A program made the position numbers and the translations under genes. From Flavobacteriales bacterium (GTDB lineage: Bacteria; Bacteroidota; Bacteroidia; Flavobacteriales_D; Cryomorphaceae): a stretch of 33,354 nucleotides of DNA. The stretch lies in contig SLDS01000132.1 in assembly GCA_007125175.1 (NCBI GenBank), positions 1-33,354 on the forward strand, written 5' to 3'. The notes under the pieces are model-generated. The model ran no database searches. It saw nothing but the letters and a program-made list of their open reading frames with translations, and was not told the DNA's origin. This document shows positions 1-8,931 of this stretch, in pieces (position 1 is the first letter of the stretch; each line of letters opens with the position of its first letter).

Positions 1-2
1 AT

Positions 3-1001
3 CCCACCCGCGCAGCACTCGAGACCAGCCTCGCCGCTCTGGAAGGGGGCGTATTTGGAGCTTGCTTTGCCAGTGGACTGGCCGCTATTGACACCCTGCT
101 CAAAACCCTCACTCCGGGGGATGAGGTGGTGAGCATCAATGATTTGTATGGCGGCACTTACCGCCTTTTCAATACGGTATTCGCGAAGTACGGCATCGTA
201 TTTCACTACATTTCAATGGCCGATATGGCTGAGTTGGAATCGGTGATAAACTCCAATACAAAGCTCATTTGGCTGGAAACCCCTACCAATCCCACCCTTC
301 AGGTGGTAGATATTAAGGCCATTGCTCAAGTGGCAAAAAAGCACGGAGTAATGCTGGCGGTTGACAATACCTTTGCCACTCCTGTACTCCAGCGACCCCT
401 TGAGCTCGGGGCTGATGTAGTCATGCACTCTGTGACCAAGTACCTCGGTGGCCATAGTGATGTAATCATGGGAGCCTTGGTGTGCAAGGACGATGCCCTC
501 GCTGCTGAAATCTATCGCCTGCAAAACAGTGCTGGAGCAGTCTGTGGGCCAATGGACGCCTTCCTGGTGCTCCGAGGCATCAAGACCCTGGACGTGCGCA
601 TGCAGCGCCACTGCACGAATGGACAGAAAGTGGCGGAATGGTTGCTCGAACAAGAGGTTGTAGACAAGGTCTATTATCCCGGATTGAAAAAGCACCCCAA
701 CCATGAGATCGCCGCCCGGCAAATGGATGGTTTCACCGGCATGGTTTCCTTCACCTTGAAAGAGGACACCACCCAGGCCGCCCACAATCTGGTAAAACGC
801 TGCAAGATTTTTACCCTTGCAGAATCGCTGGGAGGAGTGGAATCCTTGATCGGTCACCCCGCCACAATGACCCACGCTTCTATTCCTGCCGAAGTGCGCC
901 AGAAGTCTGGGGTCGTCGATTCGCTCATACGACTCAGTGTGGGCATCGAGGATGCAGATGATCTTATAGCGGATTTGGATCAAGCCCTAAAGGGCGCCTA
1001 A
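3..1001 (+). CDS. Cystathionine gamma-synthase/lyase-type PLP enzyme, 5'-truncated by the window edge
   Basis: PLP-dependent Cys/Met metabolism enzyme of the trans-sulfuration family, acting in the cytosol on homoserine- or cysteine-derived thioethers. The ORF track opens it at a GTG at 126, but the same frame is open back to base 3. There it encodes '[16 protein letters not shown]' and '[12 protein letters not shown]', the conserved N-terminal part of the family, so the real start is upstream of the window. The cofactor lysine lies in '[12 protein letters not shown]', preceded by 'VDNTFATP'. The C-terminal signature '[18 protein letters not shown]' and '[17 protein letters not shown]' is intact. 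The family is certain; choosing between gamma-synthase, gamma-lyase and O-acetylhomoserine sulfhydrylase is not possible from this alone. It is unrelated to the T6SS genes further right. Confidence 0.93.
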   Translation, partial: PTRAALETSLAALEGGVFGACFASGLAAIDTLLKTLTPGDEVVSINDLYGGTYRLFNTVFAKYGIVFHYISMADMAELESVINSNTKLIWLETPTNPTLQVVDIKAIAQVAKKHGVMLAVDNTFATPVLQRPLELGADVVMHSVTKYLGGHSDVIMGALVCKDDALAAEIYRLQNSAGAVCGPMDAFLVLRGIKTLDVRMQRHCTNGQKVAEWLLEQEVVDKVYYPGLKKHPNHEIAARQMDGFTGMVSFTLKEDTTQAAHNLVKRCKIFTLAESLGGVESLIGHPATMTHASIPAEVRQKSGVVDSLIRLSVGIEDADDLIADLDQALKGA

Positions 1002-1013
1002 GCCATCACTGAA

Positions 1014-1055
1014 CCGCTTCTTGCTTTCGCAAAAGGAGTGCGGATTTTGGTTTTT
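1014..1055 (+). terminator. Probable intrinsic terminator after the PLP enzyme gene
   Basis: An imperfect stem (CCGC-TTCTT ... AAGGA-gt-GCGG, 10-nt loop, two-base bulge, one G-T pair) starts 12 bases after the stop codon. It is followed by the T-rich run ATTTTGGTTTTT. Position and shape fit an intrinsic terminator, but the stem is modest and was judged by eye. Confidence 0.35.
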
Positions 1056-1152
1056 GGGAGTCCAAGCTTATTCTTCTGAGAGGCCATTACAATTAGGGGT
1101 TTTGAAACTTAGATTGTATTTTAAAAGTACGCGCTTAAGATGCAGAAGTAGG

Positions 1153-1182
1153 ATTGCAATCGCCCGCTTTTTCGTATCTTCG
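1153..1182 (+). promoter_or_regulatory. Candidate Bacteroidota-type promoter for the metalloprotease pair
   Basis: ATTG at 1153-1156 (consensus -33 TTTG) is followed after 18 bp by TATCTTCG at 1175-1182 (consensus -7 TAnnTTTG, one mismatch). The start codon at 1202 would leave a short leader, as is common in this phylum. The spacing is slightly shorter than the usual 19-21 bp. Confidence 0.4.
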
Positions 1183-1201
1183 CAAAATACCCAATTTCCT
1201 A

Positions 1202-3352
1202 ATGATCACCCGCCTTTTATCACCAGCTGCCTCCATTTTTTTCATTTTTTGCTCCTTCCTGGGTTTTTCTCTTTTTGGGCAAAGCCATTTAGGGGAATCT
1301 CAATTGCGCAAGGCCTTCGTAGATCCCGGTCACATGACCTGCGCCAAAGAGGAGATGACTGAGAAGTTTTTCGACGAGAATCCAGGAACCCGCGAGGCCG
1401 CGATGAAAGCCCGGGCTGAAGCTGCCATACATACGGCCGATTACGAAGCCAAAGGAGGTAGTGGGCAAACCCTCTTCATTCCAGTGGTATTTCACATCAT
1501 CCACTCCAATGGAGATGAAAATATCTCAAATGCACAGATTCATTCGGCCATTGAGGTGCTCAATGAAGATTTCAACGCATCCACACCCAATATTCAAAAT
1601 GTGGTTCCGGCCTTCAGTGGGGTAGTGGGCGATGTAGACGTGCAGTTTAGGCTGGCGCAAAAAGATCCCAATGGCGATTGCACCAACGGAATCATTCGTA
1701 CCATCAGTGCAAGCACCTTCAGCGGAGGAACGAACCTCACCTCGGCCTCTCCCATTTGGCCGCGCAATCGCTATCTGAATGTTTACATATGTGCCAATAT
1801 TGGCGATGGAGTGGCTGGCTTTACCTTCATTCCTGCTGATGTAAATGGCGCCATAGGAGCGGGAGTAGATGCCATCTACATCACGCATCCTTATGTGGGC
1901 CGAATTGGTACAGGCAATCCCACCCGCTCCCATGCTTTGAGCCACGAGGTAGGTCACTGGCTGAATCTTGAGCATACTTGGGGCGTGACCAATCAGCCGG
2001 GAGTGCCCTCAAATTGCAATCAAGACGATGGCGTGAGCGATACACCGAATACCATTGGCTGGACCACATGCAACCTTTCGGGAAACACCTGCAATTCTCT
2101 CGACAATGTTGAGAATTTTATGGACTATGCCTATTGCTACAAAATGTTTACCGCAGGGCAGTCCTCGCGGATGAGGGCGGCATTGGCTTCCTCGCTCGCC
2201 CAACGCAATCAGCTCTCCACACCCTCCAATCTGCAGTTTACCGGTATTACAGAGCCCGCAGAGATTTGTGAAGCCGACTTTACAGTAGTAGGCTCCCCCT
2301 CAATTTGCCCTGGTATGGAATTGGAGTTTCAGGATTTGTCATTCAATGGTGTCACCAATTGGTCCTGGTCGTTTCAAGGGGGAAGTCCCGCCAGCTCCAA
2401 TGAGGCCAATCCCACTGTGACTTACAATCAGCCTGGCAATTACGATGTGAGTCTCTCTGTGAGCAATCCCAATGGCTCCATGCAGGTTACCAAACAAGCC
2501 CTGGTCAGGGTTCTGCCGACAGGGGATTATGAGCTCCCACTTTTGGAGAGCTTTGAAGAAATGACTGAATTTGGAGGAGACAACAATTGGGAAGTTATCA
2601 ACCCTGATGGGGATGAAACCCGCGAATGGGAAATTACCTCCAATGCCGCCTACAGTGGAAGCAATAGTGCCTTTGTCATGGGGCGATTCAACTCCAATGG
2701 CGCGATAGAAGTTCTGGAGACGCCAACCTTTAAGCTCTCAGATGTGAGCGAGAGTGCCGAGTTCACGTTCAAGTATGCACACGCCAGACGCAACAACAAT
2801 TCCGATGATAGGCTCAGGGTTTTTGTATCGCGCAACTGTGGAGAATTTTGGAATTTGCGTGTTACCCTAAACATGGCCGACCTGCCCACAGTGCCCGGAA
2901 ATGTGTCAGGAGCCTTTGTGCCATCTGGACAGGATGACTGGGAGACTGTGAGTATTCCCAATATTATGAGCATTTTTCTCACCGATGAATTTAGGGTGCG
3001 CTTCGAATTTACCAGCTTTGTGGGCAACAATATTTTTATCGATGACATCAACGTCTTTGACCCGCTCACGGTGAGCACCGAGGATCAAGATTTTGCCGAT
3101 GGCGTGAATCTGTATCCGAATCCAAGCGGCAGAGGGCCTGTGAGCCTAGAATATAATCTTTTCGAATCGGGCCGCGTAAGGGCCGAGTTGATCGACCTAT
3201 CGGGTAGAACTTTGGATCTGCTTTTCGACGCCGATCGGGCTGCAGGACGCTATATTAGCCAATACGATGTATCACACCTTGCCCCGGGAGTGTATTTTGT
3301 GCGTTTGAACACAGAAGGCAGCGCAGTTGTTAAAAAGCTAATCGTGCAGTAA
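1202..3352 (+). CDS. Secreted M43-type zinc metalloprotease with PKD, MAM-like and T9SS sorting domains (copy 1)
   Basis: Predicted extracellular protease exported by Sec and then T9SS. I start it at the ATG at 1202, not the upstream start in the track, because this gives a clean signal peptide (MITRLLSPAASIFFIFCSF...) and sits next to a promoter-like site. Length is then 716 aa. A propeptide-like segment is followed by the catalytic domain with the metzincin zinc motif HEVGHWLNLEH (about residues 248-258) and a Met-turn-like 'VENFMDYAYC'. Next come a PKD domain (about 375-455), a MAM/lectin-like region containing 'FTFKYAHARR' and 'FIDDINVFD', and a C-terminal sorting domain beginning 'LYPNPSG' and ending 'VVKKLIVQ'. 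This layout is typical of Bacteroidota M43 (pappalysin-like) proteases. It is paralogous to the next gene, 34 bp downstream. Confidence 0.92.
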   Translation: MITRLLSPAASIFFIFCSFLGFSLFGQSHLGESQLRKAFVDPGHMTCAKEEMTEKFFDENPGTREAAMKARAEAAIHTADYEAKGGSGQTLFIPVVFHIIHSNGDENISNAQIHSAIEVLNEDFNASTPNIQNVVPAFSGVVGDVDVQFRLAQKDPNGDCTNGIIRTISASTFSGGTNLTSASPIWPRNRYLNVYICANIGDGVAGFTFIPADVNGAIGAGVDAIYITHPYVGRIGTGNPTRSHALSHEVGHWLNLEHTWGVTNQPGVPSNCNQDDGVSDTPNTIGWTTCNLSGNTCNSLDNVENFMDYAYCYKMFTAGQSSRMRAALASSLAQRNQLSTPSNLQFTGITEPAEICEADFTVVGSPSICPGMELEFQDLSFNGVTNWSWSFQGGSPASSNEANPTVTYNQPGNYDVSLSVSNPNGSMQVTKQALVRVLPTGDYELPLLESFEEMTEFGGDNNWEVINPDGDETREWEITSNAAYSGSNSAFVMGRFNSNGAIEVLETPTFKLSDVSESAEFTFKYAHARRNNNSDDRLRVFVSRNCGEFWNLRVTLNMADLPTVPGNVSGAFVPSGQDDWETVSIPNIMSIFLTDEFRVRFEFTSFVGNNIFIDDINVFDPLTVSTEDQDFADGVNLYPNPSGRGPVSLEYNLFESGRVRAELIDLSGRTLDLLFDADRAAGRYISQYDVSHLAPGVYFVRLNTEGSAVVKKLIVQ

Positions 3353-3386
3353 TAGTCCTTTTTGTAAGCCTTGTGTTGATTTAACC

Positions 3387-5525
3387 ATGAAAAAGATGAA
3401 AAAAAGCCTGTTTTCCTGGCTCCTCTTGTCCGTGCTTAGCCTTGCAGTCCAAGTCCAGGCATTTGCTCAAAATTTAGATTTCGAGCATGCTTGTACAACA
3501 GATGAGGTTCAAAAGGCCCTTTTTGCTGAAAGGCCTGACATAGCCGAAGAGGCACGGGAATACAATCGGCAGCTTGAGGAGGCTGTTCGCAATTTTAATC
3601 CTGCCGACTACGCACATAGAGATGGTGAGCCCTTCATCGTATCAGTGGTATTTCATGTAATTCACAACAATGGCCCTGAAAACATTTCCAATGCGCAGAT
3701 AGAAGATTGCATCCGTGTGATGAATGAGGATTTTTCCGCAAGCAACGCGGGAGCTGCCCTCGTAAATTCTGCCTTCGCCGACATTGTGGCCGATGTGGGG
3801 ATTGAGTTCCGATTGGCGCGCCTCGATCCCGAAGGCAACTGCACGAATGGAATCGTGCGAACAGTAAGTCCACTCACCAGCCAAGGTGGAGAGAATCTCA
3901 AGCAAATTTCGCCTATTTGGGATCGATCGAAGTATCTGAATGTGTGGGTGTGTGCGACCATCGCGTCAGGAGCCGCCGGCTACGCATATTATCCGGGCTC
4001 AGTGGCAGGCAACTTTGGCCTCACCAATGATGGTATTGTAGTGCGATCCAACTATGTAGGAAGCATAGGCACCTCCACCCTGAATCGATCTCATGTGCTC
4101 ACACACGAAGTAGGCCACTGGATCAATTTGGCGCATCTCTGGGGCAGTACCAATCAGCCCGGTGTTGAAGACAATTGCAATACAGATGATGGTGTGGAGG
4201 ATACCCCGAATACCATTGGATGGACTTCATGCAGTATCAATGGGCAATCTTGTGGAAGCCTTGATAATGTGGAAAATTTCATGGAATATGCTTATTGCAT
4301 GCGCATGTTTACGGAAGGCCAAAAACAAAGGCTACTGGCCAGCCTGACTTCCGGCATAGCCCAACGCTCCAATCTCTGGCAGGAACAAACCCTCATAGAT
4401 ACCGGGGTGCTTTTGGATTCAGAGCCTTGCAAAGCCGTGTTTGTTGCCGACCGCACAGATATCTGCGTGGGGGAGTCTGTTCAGTTCGTGGACGAATCTT
4501 ACAACAATATTGAAGAGCGTACATGGATATTTCAAGGAGGAAGTCCTGCCTTGTCTTTTGAAGCAAATCCCAGCGTAAGCTTTTCCCAGCCTGGAGCATA
4601 CACGGTGAGCCTCGCCGTATCGGGGGCCAATGCCACACTCACCAATGTGCAAACGAATTTCATACAGGTCTTGTCCGAAAGCGAAATGCCCGTGCCGTAT
4701 ACGGAGGATTTCGAAAGTTTTGAGGCTGGGCCTCTTCCTGTTCTATCTCACTGGTTTGTAAATCCTATGATGCAAGGGCCCGGTTGGAGGATTGCGGATT
4801 TCGCGGGTTACAGCGGAAGTAAGTCCATGTATATCGCTGCAAATGAGAGCCCGCAGAACTCAAGACATCAAATACGCAGTAGAACCTTTGAGGCCAGCCA
4901 TATCGAAGGCCCGGCTGTGCTCACCTTCAAATATGCTCATGCCCGCAGGGTAGCACCACACAGCGACATATTGCGAATCTATGTGAAGCGCAGCTGTAGC
5001 AATATGTGGAATCTGAGACAGACCATTTCAGGCAGCAGTTTGCCCACTGTGAGTGCGGCGTGGAACGCGGAGTTCATTCCGGAATCCCAAGAAGATTGGC
5101 GAGAGGTCGTGGTTGACAATATCCCAGAACTCTTGCTCACCGATGAGTTTAGGGTAATGTTTGAATTTGTGAGTGCCGGAGGCAACAATATTTACATCGA
5201 CGATATCAATCTACACGCTGCCGAAGTACTTTCGACTGAGCCCGATGATAAGACTTCAGTTTTCGACTTCAAAGCCTACCCCAACCCGGCCAGGAATCAG
5301 CTCTTTGTGGATTGGAGCTCACAGAGCAATGAGGGCATGGTGGAAATCGCCATTTACGATCTTTCAGGCCGCAAAGTAGATCAAGTGTATTCCGGCTACA
5401 GTGGGAGCGGTGATCAGCGGGTGAATCGGGACATTTCCAGTCTGGCAGCCGGAGTGTACATTGTGGAGTGGCGTGGAGAGCAATCCGGCAGGATGACCCA
5501 GACGCTTGTCATTGCCGCACCCTGA
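3387..5525 (+). CDS. Secreted M43-type zinc metalloprotease with PKD, MAM-like and T9SS sorting domains (copy 2)
   Basis: Paralogue of the preceding gene with the same domain order, 712 aa. There is a signal peptide (MKKMKKSLFSWLLLSVLSLA...), which could also start at Met4. The zinc motif HEVGHWINLAH lies at about residues 240-250, with 'DNVENFMEYAYC' after it as a Met-turn-like segment. A PKD domain ('FIFQGGSPALSFEANP'-like block, about 350-425) is followed by a MAM-like region with 'LTFKYAHARR' and 'IYIDDINLHA'. The T9SS sorting domain begins 'AYPNPARNQ' and includes 'IYDLSGRKV' and 'LAAGVYIVEW'. No terminator is seen between the two genes, so they are probably co-transcribed. Both copies keep their zinc ligands and look active. 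The gene ends convergently 67 bp from the minus-strand T6SS block. Confidence 0.92.
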   Translation: MKKMKKSLFSWLLLSVLSLAVQVQAFAQNLDFEHACTTDEVQKALFAERPDIAEEAREYNRQLEEAVRNFNPADYAHRDGEPFIVSVVFHVIHNNGPENISNAQIEDCIRVMNEDFSASNAGAALVNSAFADIVADVGIEFRLARLDPEGNCTNGIVRTVSPLTSQGGENLKQISPIWDRSKYLNVWVCATIASGAAGYAYYPGSVAGNFGLTNDGIVVRSNYVGSIGTSTLNRSHVLTHEVGHWINLAHLWGSTNQPGVEDNCNTDDGVEDTPNTIGWTSCSINGQSCGSLDNVENFMEYAYCMRMFTEGQKQRLLASLTSGIAQRSNLWQEQTLIDTGVLLDSEPCKAVFVADRTDICVGESVQFVDESYNNIEERTWIFQGGSPALSFEANPSVSFSQPGAYTVSLAVSGANATLTNVQTNFIQVLSESEMPVPYTEDFESFEAGPLPVLSHWFVNPMMQGPGWRIADFAGYSGSKSMYIAANESPQNSRHQIRSRTFEASHIEGPAVLTFKYAHARRVAPHSDILRIYVKRSCSNMWNLRQTISGSSLPTVSAAWNAEFIPESQEDWREVVVDNIPELLLTDEFRVMFEFVSAGGNNIYIDDINLHAAEVLSTEPDDKTSVFDFKAYPNPARNQLFVDWSSQSNEGMVEIAIYDLSGRKVDQVYSGYSGSGDQRVNRDISSLAAGVYIVEWRGEQSGRMTQTLVIAAP

Positions 5526-5592
5526 TAAGCTGGAGAGCGATTTTTGTTTTGACATGTAATTGAGTCTCTCGGCTACAGCTCTTTGGTACTCC

Positions 5593-6759
5593 TCAACGCA
5601 GCATCAAATTTGGATTGGAAAGCAAGGATTGTACAGGGTCGCTTACGATATTTCCCAGGGTGTCGGGGCTGAATCTCTCCTTAAAGCGCTCTTCTATTTC
5701 CGTTTGTAAGCGCCTTCCATAGGTGCTTTCATCGGTGTTCACATCTATGGCGCGTATCGCAGCCCTAACCAAATCGGCACAAGGAGTGATCATGGCTTCG
5801 AGCATTTTTGTTCCCACATACTGATTGATTCTCTCTTTTACGGAGGGGTCAAAAATGCCATCCCGCGCAGCCTCCGGCACGAGGGATCCAAAGCTATCTA
5901 CGATCAGCCCTGAGATATTGTCTGCAAAGGCATCGCGAAAACTCGATCCAATGATGGGCACTAGCCGCAAGGATTGAACCAGTTCAGGATCCACGCTCCC
6001 TCTCAGCTGATTGTTTCTGAGCTGGGTATAATACTCCCTTACGATGTTTTCTACGGTATCTTTTGCAAGAGAGAAGAGAAAGGCCGCCGCCTTTTGCGCC
6101 ACCTTGTTTTTCACCAGTTGAATAACCGTTCGCTGACCCGCCTCGCTGAAGAGCCGGGTCAGTATGCGGCGTCCAAACCTCCGCATCAAAGGCAGCAATA
6201 TTCGGGTAGCTCCTTGGCGCACAGCCCCTCCAATGGGGAGGCTGATGATATTGAGCATGGCAATGGCCGCAGGGCGTATGGCTCTGGTATTGTGCACAAT
6301 GCTCCTGTCTGAAATCATTTGATTCAATCGCTCCTGCGAAAGGGTTTCCGTCTCCCTGCCACCAATGAAGTGGAGCTCCAGCATCTCCTCATCCGAGAGA
6401 ATCATGTAGGGCTTTAAGACCACTTCAAAGCGACCTGTCCGCCCATTGATTTCGACAATTTCGCGGGTGATGTTGATGGTGGACAAATCCAAGAGCCAGA
6501 GGATGAAAGTTCCCCATGTATTCTCAGAATCCAGTTGGGTGGCAAATTCGTGAAAGCGACGTCGGGCATCGTTGCGTGACCACTCGCTTGTGAAGATAAA
6601 ATCCCCAACCCTATAATAGGCTTCACGACGATCTTGAGGATATAGTAGGCGGTCGGGATTTGTAATCATCACATCCTGCCAGGTTCTGAAGATGATTCCC
6701 TGCGGGCGGTAGTCGTATTCGTAGAGCCTATTGCCCTCCATTTCTAGTCTTCGCGACAT
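5593..6759 (-). CDS. Unknown 388-aa protein at the 3' end of the T6SS block
   Basis: I do not recognise the family. There is no signal peptide. The N-terminal about 165 residues look like a mixed alpha/beta domain rich in charged and aromatic residues ('IFRTWQDVMITNP', 'WGTFILWLLDLSTINITREI'). The middle (about 170-245) is a run of hydrophobic and amphipathic helices with many Arg, Gly and Ala ('AMLNIISLPIGGAVRQGATR'). The C-terminal third is helical and charged. The gene lies 100 bp after tssK on the same strand and is followed by a convergent gene, so it is the last member of the unit. It could be a structural accessory protein, or an effector whose helical middle inserts into membranes. 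No immunity gene follows. Both ideas are inference from position and composition. Confidence 0.8.
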   Translation of the reverse strand: MSRRLEMEGNRLYEYDYRPQGIIFRTWQDVMITNPDRLLYPQDRREAYYRVGDFIFTSEWSRNDARRRFHEFATQLDSENTWGTFILWLLDLSTINITREIVEINGRTGRFEVVLKPYMILSDEEMLELHFIGGRETETLSQERLNQMISDRSIVHNTRAIRPAAIAMLNIISLPIGGAVRQGATRILLPLMRRFGRRILTRLFSEAGQRTVIQLVKNKVAQKAAAFLFSLAKDTVENIVREYYTQLRNNQLRGSVDPELVQSLRLVPIIGSSFRDAFADNISGLIVDSFGSLVPEAARDGIFDPSVKERINQYVGTKMLEAMITPCADLVRAAIRAIDVNTDESTYGRRLQTEIEERFKERFSPDTLGNIVSDPVQSLLSNPNLMLR

Positions 6760-6859
6760 AGCTTGTGCATTTGCGGCGCGTGGGCTATTCCTTGTTCTCT
6801 AAATTCCCCTTTCGGGAAAAAGGAAGCCACGCACTCATTATGGCTTTGGTATGCGATTG

Positions 6860-8008
6860 TCAGAAATCCCATCGCTTCTTCGGCTTTGGAGTTTCTTCGT
6901 CTCTGGTCACTTCGCCCACAAATATTCCTGTCTTCTTTTTCTTACCGATGTAATCCAGATGGCTCAGTTCAGTCATCAATTTTCCGTTGACCTTGCAAAA
7001 TTCTAAGATCGCTTCCAGGCTTTTGCGGATATTGTAATGCGAATATTGGGCATTGTGCACGGCGGCATTTACGCCCATGTACTCGGCTGGGCCAAGCTCG
7101 ATTACATCCTGAAAGTAGTTGAGCAGTTCTTCTTTGCTATCGCTTCTCAGCATTTCAATACTGTTCTTCATTCCTCGAGCCAATTGCTTGGCATTAAGCA
7201 AGAAGTGGGCGGGGTGCAGCCTTTCCCCAAACATTTCCAAAAAGTCGAAATGATGCTGAATGGAGGCGATCACCTCACGCACATAAGTATTCACGCTTTC
7301 GGCCAGAGGAGTCAATGTATCCTTCCGCGCGATGTTGCGCACCACGGCAAAGGCATTGTTTTCTAACTCTTGCAGAAATTGTATGTACTTGAAAGCAAAT
7401 TCTTTGAGTGCATCATGTCCCGACATTGCCAGGCTGGGCGGGATGTATGATTCATCATGGCTCATTACCCCATTTTGCACGGACATCCTTGCTACGATCA
7501 CGCAGTGGTGGTAAAGTTTGGGATCGGCATCGCCAGGCATGAGCTCCAATTGAAGGCGTGGGGAAGTGTAGGGCAGGCGGGGTGGAGACTCATTGGAGTC
7601 GGGTAGGCCAAAGGGCTCCATCTCGCCGCTCATGTAGCGCAGGGCTACAAAGAGAGATGAACTGTTTACCAAGCCCGCTTTTTCCAGCTCCAGTCGACCC
7701 TTGAGCACATTTTTGCCCTCATGGGCGCTACCTGTGAGTAGCTCCACGCGATTGCCCGATGGTGTGATCGCCCGGCACTGACGAAGCTCAAGGCTCAGTG
7801 CATTTTCACCCTCCAAGCGGAGCATGTAGTCCAGTGGCTTCTTACCTTCATGACCGGCTGGTAGAATGCCAAAGCCATCCTTGGGAGCCTGTGTGGCAAT
7901 GCTGTCCCTGGACTTCTCCTCAACGATGTTTTGCAGTTCGTGAAGGTGCTTTTGGGATATTTTCATCCCATCCGACCAATTGATGTATTTATTGCTGAGT
8001 GGGTCCAT
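6860..8008 (-). CDS. tssK: TssK, T6SS baseplate subunit
   Basis: TssK links the baseplate wedges (TssE/F/G) to the membrane complex on the cytoplasmic side. The 382-aa product begins 'NKYINWSDGMKISQKHLHEL', the usual TssK opening (x-W-x-x-G-M-x-x-x-x-x-H), followed by the beta-rich shell domain and a helical middle ('VREVIASIQHHFDFLEMF'). The start overlaps the tssN stop codon by one base (TAATG), so translation is probably coupled. The last residues are basic and end in 'PKKRWDF', resembling the end of the DUF4123 protein of this locus. Neighbours and order fit T6SSiii. Confidence 0.88.
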   Translation of the reverse strand: MDPLSNKYINWSDGMKISQKHLHELQNIVEEKSRDSIATQAPKDGFGILPAGHEGKKPLDYMLRLEGENALSLELRQCRAITPSGNRVELLTGSAHEGKNVLKGRLELEKAGLVNSSSLFVALRYMSGEMEPFGLPDSNESPPRLPYTSPRLQLELMPGDADPKLYHHCVIVARMSVQNGVMSHDESYIPPSLAMSGHDALKEFAFKYIQFLQELENNAFAVVRNIARKDTLTPLAESVNTYVREVIASIQHHFDFLEMFGERLHPAHFLLNAKQLARGMKNSIEMLRSDSKEELLNYFQDVIELGPAEYMGVNAAVHNAQYSHYNIRKSLEAILEFCKVNGKLMTELSHLDYIGKKKKTGIFVGEVTRDEETPKPKKRWDF

Positions 8009-8931
8009 TATTCTTCAGGTTTTATGACCCGCTCAAAAAACAGGTCCTGGTCTTTTTCAATGCGGTTTTCCTCTATGCTGAGGTTCGTGTCCAGCAAGCG
8101 CTTACGCTTAAAGATGGCTTTGAAACCTTTGTTGTTGGTCTTGAACATCCAACCCTCAACCCCCTCCTTGAAGGTGAGTTGCCTGATGGGGCGGTCGGGG
8201 CTTCGGTTTTCATTGTAATCCCGCATAAAGAGGTAGATCAGCTCGCCGAGTACGGCCTCCTTGGGGAGCTTCACTTTGACAGTAGTCACAGAGCGTTCTT
8301 GCTCATCCCTTTTGAAGTGCAGATTGGCAAAGACGATGCGTTCGGGGTTCCATGAAGGTTGTTTTTCGACATAGTTTTCAGGATACATCCACAGTTCGTA
8401 AGCCTTTGGAGCAATGAAGGTAGCACGATCGAAGGCCTCTTCCACAAAAATTGGCAGAATGAGGGGCAGCGGTGCAGAGGCCAGGAGGAAGCTCATGCCT
8501 ATAGAAAGTTCAGCCAATGGAGTGAGCAGGGAAATGCAGAGGTACAGAATGAGCATTCCCAGATAGACCGCCACAAAGGTTCCCAGAGCGAGCCAAAACC
8601 TGGAAGAAAAGGGCACACCCTCATACCAATCGATCTTTTTTGCAGCGCGCTTGTGGCTCCATATTCCCAGAAGCAAGCCAATCACCCCCAGTGAAGCATA
8701 GCTAATCTTAGCCAGGGGTAGTCCCGGATGTGAAAAGAAGGGGACGAACACGCTGCAACCCAGCAAAAGCCCCATGGCGAGAAAAATGAGCAGGTGTTTG
8801 CGCACATTTTTGTCAAAGCTGGCCGTCTTTTTTTCGGCACCCTTTACGCGCGCAAATTTCGACTTCACATTTTTCTGCACGGCCTTGGCTTGTGCGAGAT
8901 TGCTCTTGGCCTGCATGCTGGGGTCACTCAT
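8008..8931 (-). CDS. tssN: TssN, T6SSiii inner-membrane protein
   Basis: TssN is one of the Bacteroidota-specific T6SSiii components that replace the TssJLM membrane complex. The 307-aa product has a basic, helical N-terminal tail of about 45 residues, then four hydrophobic segments: 'HLLIFLAMGLLLGCSVFVPF', 'ISYASLGVIGLLLGIW', 'FWLALGTFVAVYLGMLILYL' and 'IGMSFLLASAPLPLILPIF'. A soluble C-terminal domain of about 120 residues follows, probably cytoplasmic and facing the baseplate. It overlaps tssG by four bases (ATGA) and tssK by one. The call rests on membrane layout, length and position between tssG and tssK. Confidence 0.82.
   Translation of the reverse strand: MSDPSMQAKSNLAQAKAVQKNVKSKFARVKGAEKKTASFDKNVRKHLLIFLAMGLLLGCSVFVPFFSHPGLPLAKISYASLGVIGLLLGIWSHKRAAKKIDWYEGVPFSSRFWLALGTFVAVYLGMLILYLCISLLTPLAELSIGMSFLLASAPLPLILPIFVEEAFDRATFIAPKAYELWMYPENYVEKQPSWNPERIVFANLHFKRDEQERSVTTVKVKLPKEAVLGELIYLFMRDYNENRSPDRPIRQLTFKEGVEGWMFKTNNKGFKAIFKRKRLLDTNLSIEENRIEKDQDLFFERVIKPEE

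Noticed and set aside
213-983. 256-aa minus-strand ORF opposite the PLP enzyme
   Set aside because: Exactly opposite a clear family member; composition is that of a reverse-frame shadow and no motif is present.
5526-5592. Possible bidirectional terminator between the convergent genes
   Set aside because: GAGAG and CTCTC could pair, but with a 24-nt loop and no extension of the stem; not enough to call.
8008-8931. TssN read as TssL or TssM
   Set aside because: Four membrane helices and no TssL-like or IcmF-like domains; T6SSiii lacks TssJLM and the position suits TssN.
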